44,305 bases of DNA from Actinomycetes bacterium (GCA_029780675.1 JAKOYE010000231.1:1-44305); one strand, 5' to 3'. Shown: positions 30,689 to 40,786, counted from the stretch's first letter. Notes: generated by a model from the letters alone, not told the origin. Translations and numbers: made by a program.

Positions 30689-31330
30689 ATGAGTACACGC
30701 CCGCGGCCGCCGGCCAAACTGAGCCGCGAGGTGATCGTCAACGCCGCGCTGACCTTCCTCGACCGCGAAGGTTGGGATGCGCTGACCATCAATGCCCTGG
30801 CCGCCCAACTGGGCACCAAGGGGCCCTCGCTCTACAACCACGTCCACAGCCTCGACGATCTGCGCCATACGGTGCGGATGCGGGTGATCGACGACATCCT
30901 GCACATGCTCAGCACCGTCGGCGCCGGGCGCACCCGCGATGACGCGGTGATGGCGATGGCCAGCGCGTACCGCAGCTATGCCCACCACCATCCGGGGCGC
31001 TACTCGGCGTTCACCCGGATGCCATTGGGCGGGGACGACCCGGAGTTCACCGCCGCCGCGCACGCGGCCGCCATGCCGGTGATCTCGGTGCTGGCGTCCT
31101 ATGGTCTCGACGGTCAGGACGCCTTCTATGCGGCGCTGGAGTTCTGGGCCGCGCTGCACGGTTTCGTCCTGTTGGAGATGACCGGCGTGATGGATCCCGG
31201 TGTGGTGGCGGTGGGGACGGGCCCCGACGCGGCCGCCGGTATGGGGATCGACCCAGACGCCGTCTTCACCGATATGGTCCTGCGACTGGCGACGGGGATG
31301 GCGCACCGCCGGCACAGCGTCGGCGGCTGA
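30689..31330 (+). CDS. TetR family transcriptional regulator (Rv0681-like)
   Basis: 213 residues from ATG 30689 (MSTRPRPPAKLSREVIVNAAL). The N-terminal helix-turn-helix is LTFLDREGWDALTINALAAQLGTKGPSLYNHVHSL-type, with the recognition helix GTKGPSLYNHVHS. The ligand-binding half contains YAHHHPGRYSAF and LEFWAALHGFVLLEM, as in the WHG/TetR_C group. The position just before rpsL matches Rv0681. It is divergent from the DUF3060 lipoprotein, a possible target. The ligand is unknown. Confidence 0.9.
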   Translation: MSTRPRPPAKLSREVIVNAALTFLDREGWDALTINALAAQLGTKGPSLYNHVHSLDDLRHTVRMRVIDDILHMLSTVGAGRTRDDAVMAMASAYRSYAHHHPGRYSAFTRMPLGGDDPEFTAAAHAAAMPVISVLASYGLDGQDAFYAALEFWAALHGFVLLEMTGVMDPGVVAVGTGPDAAAGMGIDPDAVFTDMVLRLATGMAHRRHSVGG

Positions 31331-31390
31331 CCTGCACTTAGGGTCACACGGCGGAGGCGGCGGGGTGCCCGGGCGGCCGCGGCCGCTGGT

Positions 31391-31419
31391 TTGGACCAGT
31401 TGGCCCACCCTGGTATTGT
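31391..31419 (+). promoter_or_regulatory. str operon promoter (rpsL)
   Basis: TTGGAC (31391-31396), 17-base spacer, TATTGT (31414-31419), a good housekeeping promoter. It predicts a leader of about 190 bases before rpsL, containing a perfect hairpin CATCGAA-TTCG-TTCGATG at 31497-31514. Confidence 0.65.
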
Positions 31420-31618
31420 GAAGGTTCGTGCCTGGCCCAACAGGCGCTTGCGGAGACGCTTGCGCGCACGCCGGGCCAATTCGCATGTCCAGTATGCATC
31501 GAATTCGTTCGATGTCCACTGCGTGCGACACGCCCGGTCGCGGGGTACGCGGCGGGGACGAAACCGCAGTACACAGACTTTAAAGACTTGCAGCACGATG
31601 ATGAGAGAAAGCCGGTAG

Positions 31619-31993
31619 ATGCCAACCATTCAGCAGCTGGTCCGCAAGGGTCGCCGCGACAAAGTCGCCAAGGTGAAGACCGCGGCCCTCAAGGGCAGCC
31701 CGCAGCGGCGCGGTGTGTGCACCCGCGTCTACACCACCACCCCCAAGAAGCCGAACTCGGCGCTGCGCAAGGTCGCCCGCGTGAAGCTGACCAGCGCGGT
31801 GGAGGTCACCGCCTACATCCCCGGTGAGGGTCACAACCTGCAGGAGCACTCGATGGTGCTGGTCCGCGGCGGCCGGGTGAAGGACCTGCCCGGTGTGCGC
31901 TACAAGATCATCCGTGGCTCGCTGGACACCCAGGGCGTCAAGAACCGCAAGCAGGCTCGCAGCCGCTACGGCGCGAAGAAGGAGAAGAGCTGA
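31619..31993 (+). CDS. rpsL: 30S ribosomal protein S12
   Basis: 124-residue S12, a decoding-centre protein that controls accuracy. The streptomycin positions are wild type: Lys43 in [11 protein letters not shown] and Lys88 in [14 protein letters not shown] at 31619. The stop overlaps the rpsG start as TGATG. Confidence 0.99.
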   Translation: MPTIQQLVRKGRRDKVAKVKTAALKGSPQRRGVCTRVYTTTPKKPNSALRKVARVKLTSAVEVTAYIPGEGHNLQEHSMVLVRGGRVKDLPGVRYKIIRGSLDTQGVKNRKQARSRYGAKKEKS

Positions 31994-32463
31994 TGCCGCG
32001 CAAGGGGCCCGCTCCCAAGCGTCCGCTGGTCAACGATCCGGTCTACGGTTCGCAGCTGGTCACCCAGCTGGTCAACAAGGTGCTGCTGGACGGCAAGAAG
32101 TCGCTGGCCGAGCGCATCGTCTACGGGGCGCTCGAGCAGGCCCGCGAGAAGACGGGCACCGACCCCGTCATCACCCTCAAGCGGGCGATGGACAACGTCA
32201 AGCCCACCCTTGAGGTCCGCAGCCGCCGAGTCGGCGGCGCCACCTACCAGGTGCCCGTGGAGGTCCGTCCGGACCGCTCCACCACCTTGGCGCTGCGCTG
32301 GCTGGTGAGCTTCTCCAAGGCTCGTCGCGAGAAGACCATGGTCGAGCGGCTTGCCAACGAGATCCTTGACGCCAGCAACGGCCTGGGTGCGTCGGTCAAG
32401 CGCCGCGAGGACACCCACAAGATGGCCGAGGCCAACCGCGCCTTCGCGCACTATCGGTGGTAG
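31993..32463 (+). CDS. rpsG: 30S ribosomal protein S7
   Basis: 156-residue S7, the assembly-initiating protein of the small-subunit head, which binds the 3' major domain of 16S rRNA and contacts the tRNA exit site. It has [20 protein letters not shown] at the start and [15 protein letters not shown] and [20 protein letters not shown] at the end. It overlaps rpsL by one base. After the stop, GCCCGC-GAA-GCGGGC (32487-32501) may be a leader or S7-binding hairpin ahead of fusA. Confidence 0.99.
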   Translation: MPRKGPAPKRPLVNDPVYGSQLVTQLVNKVLLDGKKSLAERIVYGALEQAREKTGTDPVITLKRAMDNVKPTLEVRSRRVGGATYQVPVEVRPDRSTTLALRWLVSFSKARREKTMVERLANEILDASNGLGASVKRREDTHKMAEANRAFAHYRW

Positions 32464-32534
32464 CCGTCGCAGCTCTGCTGTGACGGGCCCGCGAAGCGGG
32501 CACACATAACGGAAATAGTCTTCAGACAAATTAC

Positions 32535-32547
32535 TTCCCGAAGGGAA
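32535..32547 (+). promoter_or_regulatory. Small hairpin that includes the fusA Shine-Dalgarno
   Basis: TTCCC-GAA-GGGAA lies 5 bases before the fusA GTG (32552). The 3' arm contains the ribosome-binding GAAGGGA, so folding could limit initiation. Short stem, so the effect is uncertain. Confidence 0.35.
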
Positions 32548-32551
32548 TGAA

Positions 32552-34654
32552 GTGGCACAGGACGTGCTCACCGACCTGAACAAGGTCCGCAACATCGGCA
32601 TCATGGCGCACATCGACGCCGGCAAGACCACGACGACCGAGCGCATCCTCTACTACACCGGTGTCAACTACAAGATCGGTGAGACGCACGACGGCGCCTC
32701 GACTACCGACTGGATGGAGCAGGAGCAGGAGCGGGGGATCACCATCACCTCCGCGGCCGTCACGTGTTTCTGGAACAACAACCAGATCAACATCATCGAC
32801 ACCCCCGGCCACGTGGACTTCACCGTGGAGGTGGAGCGCTCGCTGCGGGTGCTCGACGGTGCGGTGGCCGTCTTCGACGGCAAGGAGGGCGTGGAGCCGC
32901 AGTCCGAGCAGGTCTGGCGGCAGGCCGACAAGTACGACGTCCCGCGCATCTGCTTCGTCAACAAGATGGACAAGCTCGGCGCGGACTTCTACTTCACCGT
33001 GCGCACCATCGAGGAGCGGCTGGGGGCGACGCCCCTGGTCATCCAGCTGCCGATCGGTGCGGAGAACGATTTCATCGGGATCATCGACCTGGTCGAGATG
33101 AAGGCCAAGGTCTGGCGCGGCGAGACCGCCCTCGGCGAGAAGTACGAGGTCGAGGACATCCCGGCCGACATGGTCGAGCAGGCCGAGGAGTACCGCACCA
33201 AGCTCCTCGAGACGGTCGCCGAGACCGACGAGGCACTGCTGGAGAAGTACTTCGGTGGCGAGGACCTGACGGTCGAGGAGATCAAGGGCGCCATCCGGAA
33301 GCTGACCGTCGCCAGCGAGCTGTACCCGGTGCTGTGCGGCAGCGCGTTCAAGAACAAGGGCGTCCAGCCCATGCTCGACGCGGTCATCGACTACCTTCCC
33401 TCGCCGCTGGACGTCGAATCCGTGCAGGGCCACGTGCCCGGCAAGGAAGACGAGGTCATCAGCCGCAAGCCCTCGGTCGACGAGCCGTTCTCCGCGCTGG
33501 CCTTCAAGATCGCCGTGCACCCCTTCTTCGGCAAGCTGACCTACGTCCGGGTGTACTCGGGCAAGGTCGAGTCCGGTGCCCAGGTCGTGAACTCGACCAA
33601 GGGCAAGAAGGAGCGGCTGGGCAAGCTGTTCCAGATGCACGCCAACAAGGAGAACCCGGTCGAGCGGGCCTCCGCGGGTCACATCTACGCCGTGATCGGT
33701 CTCAAGGACACCACCACCGGCGACACCCTGTGCGACCCGAGTAACCAGGTCGTGCTGGAGTCGATGACGTTCCCGGACCCGGTCATCGAGGTGGCCATCG
33801 AGCCCAAGACCAAGAGCGACCAGGAGAAGCTGAGCCTGGCGATCCAGAAGCTCGCCGAGGAGGACCCGACCTTCAAGGTGCACCAGGACTCCGAGACCGG
33901 CCAGACCGTGATCGGCGGGATGGGCGAGCTTCACCTGGACATCCTGGTCGACCGGATGCGCCGCGAGTTCAAGGTCGAAGCCAACGTCGGCAAGCCGCAG
34001 GTGGCCTACAAGGAGACCATCAAGCGGGCGGTCGACAAGGTCGAGTTCACCCACAAGAAGCAGACCGGTGGCTCCGGCCAGTTCGCCAAGGTGCTCATCG
34101 CCCTCGAGCCGTTCAGCGGTGAGGACGGGGCGACCTACGAGTTCGAGAACAAGGTCACCGGCGGCCGCATCCCGCGGGAGTACATCCCGTCGGTCGACGC
34201 CGGTGCGCAGGACGCCATGCAGTACGGCGTGCTGGCTGGCTACCCGCTGGTGAACGTGAAGGTCATCCTGCTCGACGGCGCCTACCACGACGTCGACTCC
34301 TCGGAAATGGCCTTCAAGATCGCCGGCTCCCAGGCCTTGAAGAAGGCCGCCGCGCAAGCGCAGCCGGTCATCCTCGAGCCCATCATGGCCGTCGAGGTCA
34401 TCACGCCCGAGGACTACATGGGCGATGTGATCGGCGACCTGAACTCCCGCCGTGGTCAGATTCAGGCCATGGAGGAGCGCAGCGGGGCGCGCGTCGTCAA
34501 GGCGCTGGTGCCGCTGTCGGAGATGTTCGGCTATGTCGGCGACCTTCGGTCGAAGACCCAGGGCCGGGCCAACTACTCCATGGTGTTCGATTCGTATGCC
34601 GAAGTTCCGGCGAACGTGTCGAAGGAGATCATCGCGAAGGCGACGGGTCAGTGA
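32552..34654 (+). CDS. fusA: Elongation factor G
   Basis: 700-residue translocase GTPase. The G1 motif AHIDAGKT lies at 19-26, the G3 motif is DTPGHVDF and the G4 motif is NKMD. The C-terminal domains IV/V have GGSGQFAKV and [12 protein letters not shown] start at 32552 with GAAGGGA. The 3' end (IAKATGQ) is duplicated downstream (34630-34710), and a second reading frame over the copy also ends IAKATGQ. Confidence 0.99.
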   Translation: MAQDVLTDLNKVRNIGIMAHIDAGKTTTTERILYYTGVNYKIGETHDGASTTDWMEQEQERGITITSAAVTCFWNNNQINIIDTPGHVDFTVEVERSLRVLDGAVAVFDGKEGVEPQSEQVWRQADKYDVPRICFVNKMDKLGADFYFTVRTIEERLGATPLVIQLPIGAENDFIGIIDLVEMKAKVWRGETALGEKYEVEDIPADMVEQAEEYRTKLLETVAETDEALLEKYFGGEDLTVEEIKGAIRKLTVASELYPVLCGSAFKNKGVQPMLDAVIDYLPSPLDVESVQGHVPGKEDEVISRKPSVDEPFSALAFKIAVHPFFGKLTYVRVYSGKVESGAQVVNSTKGKKERLGKLFQMHANKENPVERASAGHIYAVIGLKDTTTGDTLCDPSNQVVLESMTFPDPVIEVAIEPKTKSDQEKLSLAIQKLAEEDPTFKVHQDSETGQTVIGGMGELHLDILVDRMRREFKVEANVGKPQVAYKETIKRAVDKVEFTHKKQTGGSGQFAKVLIALEPFSGEDGATYEFENKVTGGRIPREYIPSVDAGAQDAMQYGVLAGYPLVNVKVILLDGAYHDVDSSEMAFKIAGSQALKKAAAQAQPVILEPIMAVEVITPEDYMGDVIGDLNSRRGQIQAMEERSGARVVKALVPLSEMFGYVGDLRSKTQGRANYSMVFDSYAEVPANVSKEIIAKATGQ

Positions 34655-34710
34655 GCGGAGCGAAGTGACACGGAGTCGAGCAATCGACATCGCGAAGGCG
34701 ACGGGTCAGT
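34630..34710. repeat. 23-base duplication of the fusA 3' end
   Basis: CATCGCGAAGGCGACGGGTC and the following AGT occur at 34630-34652 (end of fusA) and again at 34688-34710, separated by 35 bases. The copy is in a different frame, and the spacer is GAGCGGAGCGAAGTGACACG followed by GAGTCGAGCAATCGA. It suggests a short insertion or a slippage event at the stop codon. Confidence 0.9.
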
Positions 34711-34813
34711 AGGGCGTTCGAGGCCCTAGCCTCTAAAGCCTGTGCAACACAACACAACCGAATAAAAACCAACTGCTTTAGACAAGCACCAACAAGTCCA
34801 GGAGGACACAGAA

Positions 34814-36004
34814 GTGGCGAAGGCGAAGTTCGAGCGGACGAAGCCGCACGTCAACATCGGGACCATCGGTCACGTTGACCACGGCAAGACCACGCTGACC
34901 GCGGCGATCACCAAGGTTCTGCACGACAAGTTCCCCAACCTGAACGAGTCGCGTGCATTCGACCAGATCGATAACGCGCCCGAGGAGCGTCAGCGCGGTA
35001 TCACCATCAACATCTCCCACGTGGAGTACCAGACCGACAAGCGTCACTACGCGCACGTCGACGCACCCGGTCACGCTGACTACATCAAGAACATGATCAC
35101 CGGTGCCGCCCAGATGGACGGCGCAATCCTGGTGGTCGCCGCCACCGACGGTCCGATGCCGCAGACCCGCGAGCACGTGCTGCTGGCCCGCCAGGTCGGC
35201 GTGCCCTACATCCTGGTGGCGCTGAACAAGGCCGACATGGTCGACGACGAGGAGCTGCTGGAGCTCGTCGAGCTGGAGGTCCGCGAGCTGCTGGCCGCCC
35301 AGGACTTCGACGAGGATGCCCCGGTTATCCGGGTGTCGGCGCTGAAGGCCCTCGAGGGTGACGAGAAGTGGGTCAAGAGCGTCGAAGAGCTGATGGACGC
35401 TGTCGACGAGTCGATCCCGGACCCGGTCCGCGAGACCGACAAGCCGTTCCTGATGCCCGTCGAGGACGTCTTCACCATCACCGGCCGTGGCACCGTGGTG
35501 ACCGGTCGTGTCGAGCGCGGTGTGGTCAACGTCAACGAAGAGGTCGAGATCGTCGGCATCCGTCCGGGCGTCACCAAGACCACGGTCACCGGTGTCGAGA
35601 TGTTCCGCAAGCTGCTCGACCAGGGTCAGGCCGGCGACAACGTCGGTCTGCTGGTCCGTGGCGTCAAGCGCGAGGACGTCGAGCGCGGCCAGGTCATCGT
35701 GAAGCCCGGCACCACCACCCCGCACACCGAGTTCGAGGGCAGCGTCTACATCTTGTCCAAGGACGAGGGCGGGCGGCACACGCCGTTCTTCAACAACTAC
35801 CGTCCGCAGTTCTACTTCCGCACCACCGACGTGACCGGTGTGGTCACGCTGCCGGAGGGTACGGAGATGGTTATGCCGGGTGACAACACCGACATCTCGG
35901 TGAAGCTCATCCAGCCGGTGGCCATGGACGAGGGTCTGCGTTTCGCGATCCGCGAGGGTGGCCGCACCGTCGGCGCCGGCCGGGTTACCAAGATCATCAA
36001 GTAG
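34814..36004 (+). CDS. tuf: Elongation factor Tu
   Basis: 396-residue EF-Tu, which delivers aminoacyl-tRNA to the ribosome. G1 is GHVDHGKT (19-26), G3 is DAPGHADY and G4 is NKAD. GTG start at 34814 behind AGGAGGA. The 100-base gap from fusA holds the 8-bp inverted repeat TCTAAAGC (34732-34739)/GCTTTAGA (34775-34782), and tuf may have its own promoter there. Terminator at 36041-36074. Confidence 0.99.
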   Translation: MAKAKFERTKPHVNIGTIGHVDHGKTTLTAAITKVLHDKFPNLNESRAFDQIDNAPEERQRGITINISHVEYQTDKRHYAHVDAPGHADYIKNMITGAAQMDGAILVVAATDGPMPQTREHVLLARQVGVPYILVALNKADMVDDEELLELVELEVRELLAAQDFDEDAPVIRVSALKALEGDEKWVKSVEELMDAVDESIPDPVRETDKPFLMPVEDVFTITGRGTVVTGRVERGVVNVNEEVEIVGIRPGVTKTTVTGVEMFRKLLDQGQAGDNVGLLVRGVKREDVERGQVIVKPGTTTPHTEFEGSVYILSKDEGGRHTPFFNNYRPQFYFRTTDVTGVVTLPEGTEMVMPGDNTDISVKLIQPVAMDEGLRFAIREGGRTVGAGRVTKIIK

Positions 36005-36040
36005 TGGCCGCCCGGTAGGTCACCTACCGAACAGCTGTGG

Positions 36041-36074
36041 AAGCGGCGTCCGTCGAAAGACGGGCGCCGCTTTC
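36041..36074 (+). terminator. Terminator after tuf
   Basis: AAGCGGCGTCCGTC-GAAA-GACGGGCGCCGCTT stem with one G-T pair, followed by TCGC. It closes the str operon. Confidence 0.82.
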
Positions 36075-36078
36075 GCAA

Positions 36079-36108
36079 TTCTGGATGGAGTGCGACGGTT
36101 GCTAGACT
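36079..36108 (+). promoter_or_regulatory. Probable promoter of the Pro/Ala-rich protein gene
   Basis: TTCTGG (36079-36084), 18-base spacer, TAGACT (36103-36108). Two copies of CGCTCCGGAAGG (36141-36152, 36155-36166) lie before the start codon. Confidence 0.4.
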
Positions 36109-36173
36109 GAGGGTTTGGGGCGACTTCGGCGGTACAGAGGCGCTCCGGAAGGATCGCTCCGGAAGGGTTGAGG

Positions 36174-37217
36174 ATGAGCAGCACAGGTCGGAAGCGGACG
36201 GCGGTCGCCTTCGGGACCGCTGTGTCGCTGGTGCTCTCCCTGATCGGGGGCTCTATGGTGCTGCTGTTCTCCGGGCACGATGTCCCGGCGACTCCGGCGG
36301 CGCTGAAGCCGCTCGAACCGCCGGTCGCCAGTCCTCCGCCACCCGCGCCGGAGCCCGAGCCTTCGTTGGGTGAGGCTGATCTGTCGATGTTCGGTCTCGG
36401 CGGCGATGCGTCCTCGCTGCTGTCCGGGGGTGACACCTCGGTGTCGTCGTCGTCTGCGGCGGACATGTTCGCCACCCCGTCGGCCTTCACTCCGAGCACG
36501 GGTTCCGTCCCGGCGCTGCCCGACTTCGAACTTCCGCCGCCCGGGGAACTGCCCGAAGCCCCGGTGACGGACTGGAACGCGCTGTTCGCACCGCTGGTGG
36601 CGGCGCAGAACACCGCGCAGGCGGCCAACGTCACGAACTCCGTGGTGGGGACGTCGGTGGGTGCGACGGTGGCCGTGCTCAACACCGGTGCCGTCCTCCT
36701 CGGTGATCTGATCCTCTATGCCGCGCTGTCCAACAACGGGCAGGCGGTGCTGAACCAACTGCAGACCGCATTGCCCGCGCTGGTCGGCGCGCCCGCGGCC
36801 GCGGCCGCGGTGGAGACGTTGACGGCGGCCGCGGCGGCGGCTCAACTGCCTCCGCCGCCGGACCTGACCGGCCTGACGGCGGCCTTCGCGGCTGCCGCCG
36901 CGGCGCCGTCCGGAATTGGCGTGGCCGCACTGCCGCCGCTGCCCGCTCCGCCGGTGCTGCCCACCCCTGAGCAGGTTCTGGGTGGGATGGCGCTCGGCGC
37001 GGCGGCGCTGCCGGCGCTGCCAGGACTACCCGGACTGCCCGGGCCGCCGCCGCAGTTCCCGATGCCCGGCCTGCCTCAGTTGCCGAAACCAGAGGAAGTG
37101 GTCGGTGGTATCGCCGGCGGCATCATCGGACTGACGATCGCCGGTGCGGTGCTCGGCGGCATCGGCGCCATCTTCCAACCGCCCAGCCTGACCCGACTGA
37201 TGGGCCTGCCGTTCTAG
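36174..37217 (+). CDS. Pro/Ala-rich membrane-anchored or exported protein
   Basis: 347 residues from ATG 36174 with GGAAGGG at 36161-36167. One hydrophobic segment (AVAFGTAVSLVLSLIGGSMVLL, about 10-31) serves as signal or anchor. The rest is Pro/Ala/Leu-rich with PPPAPEPEPS and several PxLP motifs, plus a second hydrophobic region (IAGGIIGLTIAGAVLGGIG) near the C-terminus. Low complexity, no enzyme motif. Possibly a cell-wall protein; not recognised as a named family. Confidence 0.8.
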   Translation: MSSTGRKRTAVAFGTAVSLVLSLIGGSMVLLFSGHDVPATPAALKPLEPPVASPPPPAPEPEPSLGEADLSMFGLGGDASSLLSGGDTSVSSSSAADMFATPSAFTPSTGSVPALPDFELPPPGELPEAPVTDWNALFAPLVAAQNTAQAANVTNSVVGTSVGATVAVLNTGAVLLGDLILYAALSNNGQAVLNQLQTALPALVGAPAAAAAVETLTAAAAAAQLPPPPDLTGLTAAFAAAAAAPSGIGVAALPPLPAPPVLPTPEQVLGGMALGAAALPALPGLPGLPGPPPQFPMPGLPQLPKPEEVVGGIAGGIIGLTIAGAVLGGIGAIFQPPSLTRLMGLPF

Positions 37218-37259
37218 CGCTGACAGATCTTCTCTGTGCCACCCGGAGGCTTGACCGCG

Positions 37260-38060
37260 ATGAATCGCCCCGATGACGTCGTCATGGCCATCGTGGTCGA
37301 CGAGCGACCGGGGTCTGGTGAGGACCGCGCGGTTGCGCTTCCGCTCTACCTGAGCTGCCTGGAGATACAGACCTTCCCCGCGGAGCGGATTCACCTCTAC
37401 CTTCGGGCCGTCGGCTGCTCCGACGAGGCGACGCGGGTCTTGCGGCGGTGGATCGACACCAACGGCCGTCGCTACAAGTCCGTGGTGGCCGACCTCGGTG
37501 AGGGATCCGGGGACGCCGTCGGCCTCCACCGGATGTCTATGGGCCACGCCCTCCGGTTGGGCTGCCACTACTTCGTCGTCGACGCGAACAGTTTCATCAT
37601 TCCGACGACCCTCGAGCGTCTCGTCGACTCCGGCCTGCCTGTCGTGGCTCCCTTGTTGCGCACGGTTTTCACCGACTACACGAACTTCGCGTGGAAGGTC
37701 GACGGCGACGAGGATGCGCTGCTGGACCGGGCGGAGCACACCGCGTTGCTCACCGGGAAGGTCCGCGGTGAGATCCTGGTTGACGCGGTTCATTCCACGT
37801 ACTTCGTCAGAACAGATGCCGTCGAAAAGGTGCGTCACGGATCCGGGATCGTATGGCGGTCGGCCCAGATTTCACACGCACCGCGGACCCCGGGAGTCGG
37901 CCAGTACCTGGACAATCGCCAGGTCTACGGATTGTTCGGTTTCGTGGCCGATGAGCCGGCTGAGCGGTGGGGCAGATTCGACCATGTGGATTTCACTGCG
38001 CGCATTGTGAACTTGGCCAATTCGCCGGTGAATCTCGGTAACGAGATGGAGACCTGGTGA
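37260..38060 (+). CDS. Putative glycosyltransferase resembling collagen galactosyltransferases
   Basis: 266 residues from ATG 37260; GGAGG lies at 37244-37248. The middle holds HYFVVDANSFIIP (DAN at 108-110, where related enzymes have a metal-binding DxDN), then PVVAPLLRTVFTDYTNF (about 127-143) and VDAVHSTYFVRTDAV (about 174-188). The order VDxDN, VVAPxL, YxNF and VHST(Y/F)F resembles the glycosyltransferase domain of COLGALT/PLOD-type collagen galactosyl- and glucosyltransferases. The second acidic metal ligand is altered here (DAN), so activity or metal use may differ. It overlaps the next gene by GTGA/ATGA and sits 35 bases from the upstream Pro/Ala-rich gene. Assignment by motif order only. 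Confidence 0.6.
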   Translation: MNRPDDVVMAIVVDERPGSGEDRAVALPLYLSCLEIQTFPAERIHLYLRAVGCSDEATRVLRRWIDTNGRRYKSVVADLGEGSGDAVGLHRMSMGHALRLGCHYFVVDANSFIIPTTLERLVDSGLPVVAPLLRTVFTDYTNFAWKVDGDEDALLDRAEHTALLTGKVRGEILVDAVHSTYFVRTDAVEKVRHGSGIVWRSAQISHAPRTPGVGQYLDNRQVYGLFGFVADEPAERWGRFDHVDFTARIVNLANSPVNLGNEMETW

Positions 38061-38923
38061 TGCTCGGTCGCTATCTCAGAAACCAGGGGATCATCCTGCT
38101 GTGCGGCGGCCTCGTCGGACCGATCTTCCTGGTGGTGTACTTCGCGCTAGGGCCGATGGCCAAGTCCGAACTGACCTGGATGTTCTGGTCGGGTCTGCTG
38201 GTCACCGCCGCCGACGTGCTGGTGGCCTTGGCCCTGACCCAGAACGGAATGAAGGCGGAGGCGCGGCACCAGCATCTGACCCGGACCGGCGTGCTCTGCA
38301 CGGCCCGGATCACCGGGATTCAGGACACCGCGCTGTTCGTCAACGAGCAGCAGATGATCAAGGTCGGTCTGCACATCGATGTGCCCGGCACCGCGGGCTT
38401 CGACACCCAGATCACCGTGCCGGCCAGCCCCGCTCGCATGCGGGTGCTGAACGGCCACATCCTGATCGCACTGGTCGAACCGGGCACCACCAACTTCGAG
38501 ATCGACTGGAACGCCAGCGCGCTGCTGGCCGGCGCTGTGCCCGCGGAGTTCACCGTCGACGAGGACCACAGGACCTACAACCTGACCGGCCGTGAGGACT
38601 CTCTGCTGCAGATCCTCAACGTCCTGCACGTCAACGGCATCCCGTTGGGCGGCACCATCGACATCCGGTCCAATCCCGTGGTGCGCCAGCAGGTCATCGA
38701 CATCGTGCGGCGGTCCGCGGCCGCCGGGGGCTCCGGGGTTGGCGACTCGGGGCCGTCCGACCCGGGGGCCGGGGGACCGGGGCCGTCACCGCTGCCGGTG
38801 TACAACCCGCCACCGCCGACCGTCTCCCAGCGGTTGCAGGAACTCGAGACGCTGCGCGCGACCGGCACGGTCACCCAGGCCGAGTACGACACGAAGCGCC
38901 GCGAGATTCTCGCAGATCTCTGA
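38060..38923 (+). CDS. SHOCT-domain membrane protein
   Basis: 287 residues from ATG 38060; a GTG at 38057 is also possible, and the stop of the glycosyltransferase overlaps (TGATG). Two transmembrane helices lie near the N-terminus (GIILLCGGLVGPIFLVVYFAL and SGLLVTAADVLVALAL). A soluble domain follows, then a Gly/Pro linker and a C-terminal SHOCT motif (VSQRLQELETLRATGTVTQAE, ILADL), a short helical oligomerisation module. Coupled to the upstream glycosyltransferase. Function unknown. Confidence 0.85.
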   Translation: MLGRYLRNQGIILLCGGLVGPIFLVVYFALGPMAKSELTWMFWSGLLVTAADVLVALALTQNGMKAEARHQHLTRTGVLCTARITGIQDTALFVNEQQMIKVGLHIDVPGTAGFDTQITVPASPARMRVLNGHILIALVEPGTTNFEIDWNASALLAGAVPAEFTVDEDHRTYNLTGREDSLLQILNVLHVNGIPLGGTIDIRSNPVVRQQVIDIVRRSAAAGGSGVGDSGPSDPGAGGPGPSPLPVYNPPPPTVSQRLQELETLRATGTVTQAEYDTKRREILADL

Positions 38924-38926
38924 CCC

Positions 38927-38985
38927 GCGAGATCGACCTCACGGTCGTGATCGCTGCGGAATCGCAGCCCTGATGTCGATCTCGC
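38927..38985. repeat. Inverted repeat after the SHOCT gene
   Basis: GCGAGATCGAC (38927-38937) and GTCGATCTCGC (38975-38985), with an inner GCTGCG-GAAT-CGCAGC hairpin. It may be a terminator-like structure or a dispersed intergenic repeat. Confidence 0.6.
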
Positions 38986-38998
38986 AGCAGGGGTGAGA

Positions 38999-39014
38999 CT
39001 GGAACACGTTCCAG
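38999..39014 (+). promoter_or_regulatory. KstR-type operator upstream of the SDR
   Basis: CTGGAACACGTTCCAG contains TGGAACACGTTCCA, which fits the KstR motif TnnAACnnGTTnnA. It is perfectly placed just upstream of a weak -10 (TAGCCT, 39022-39027) for the SDR start at 39055. KstR is the TetR repressor of mycobacterial cholesterol catabolism; from memory Rv0687 belongs to its regulon. Confidence 0.7.
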
Positions 39015-39024
39015 GTTTTGTTAG

Positions 39025-39897
<873 letters not shown>

Positions 39898-39936
39898 TGC
39901 TCGCTGCGGTTTAGCTCACAGCGAGATCGTGTGTGG

Positions 39937-40725
39937 TCAGGTGGGCTCCGTGCGGAGCAGTGCTCCTATGCCAAGGAACGATCCCCGGACCGACGGATAT
40001 TGATCGGTAAATGCCCGGGCGGTGAAGCAGTCCTCGGCGTGGGACACGTACTTCCAGAACAGGCTGGTATCCGGGCAGGAGTCAGAACTGATGTCGTGGT
40101 GGACGATGATCTTCGCCGATGACCGAAACAGCAGGTGGTCATTCATGACCCCGGCCATCCGATGGTCACCGTCGATGAAAACCATGTCGGGCCGGTAACC
40201 GTCGCAGAAGGTGGCAAACTCGGGGTTGGTTGAGAAACACTCCTTGTAGTAGATCGGCGTGCTCGAGATCTCCATATAGCGGGTGACGAAGGGAGTGGCT
40301 GGGATTGGGTCGATCGCCACAGAGGATTCAATCGGTGCCCCAATCCGCTTGAGCCACTCGTTGACCAAAATGAACGTTCCCCCCCAACGGCAACCGATCT
40401 CCAGAAAGGTTCGAATCCCCGTCGCATTCTTCGCCAGCCAGACCAGATACTTGGCCAACTGGTTTGGGTACTGCCATAAGTGCAATCCGGTACCGAAGTA
40501 TTGGCTCAGTTCTGGAGGCTGTTCTGAGAGGGTCTCATTGTTCAACCCGAGCGCGGGGATCAGGTCGTGCTCGAGATACTCGACGTCAAAACGATTTTGG
40601 TCGGACACGTTGCGGATGAGATCTACAGACCGATCCACCTGATCCACCAGTCTTGCGTAATACATCTGGTCGTTTGTGGCCGATACCCACATCTCGTCCT
40701 GGGTCGGCCAGATGATTCCACTCAC
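39937..40725 (-). CDS. Class I SAM-dependent methyltransferase (CmcI/Methyltransf_24-like)
   Basis: 262 residues, GTG start at 40725. Motif I is TFLEIGCRWGG (about 107-116), an acidic strand follows, and MVFIDGDHRM (181-190) plus HHD at 209-211 mark the cephalosporin hydroxylase/rhamnosyl O-methyltransferase type of class I methyltransferases that act on sugars or small molecules. Less GC-rich than its neighbours, suggesting acquisition. Convergent with the SDR; followed on its own strand by nothing coupled. Substrate unknown. Confidence 0.82.
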   Translation of the reverse strand: MSGIIWPTQDEMWVSATNDQMYYARLVDQVDRSVDLIRNVSDQNRFDVEYLEHDLIPALGLNNETLSEQPPELSQYFGTGLHLWQYPNQLAKYLVWLAKNATGIRTFLEIGCRWGGTFILVNEWLKRIGAPIESSVAIDPIPATPFVTRYMEISSTPIYYKECFSTNPEFATFCDGYRPDMVFIDGDHRMAGVMNDHLLFRSSAKIIVHHDISSDSCPDTSLFWKYVSHAEDCFTARAFTDQYPSVRGSFLGIGALLRTEPT

Positions 40726-40786
40726 GCTTCGACCCTACTCTCCGACGGGCGGACACTGTCCCTCACCGCAGGGTCTCATTCCCGCC

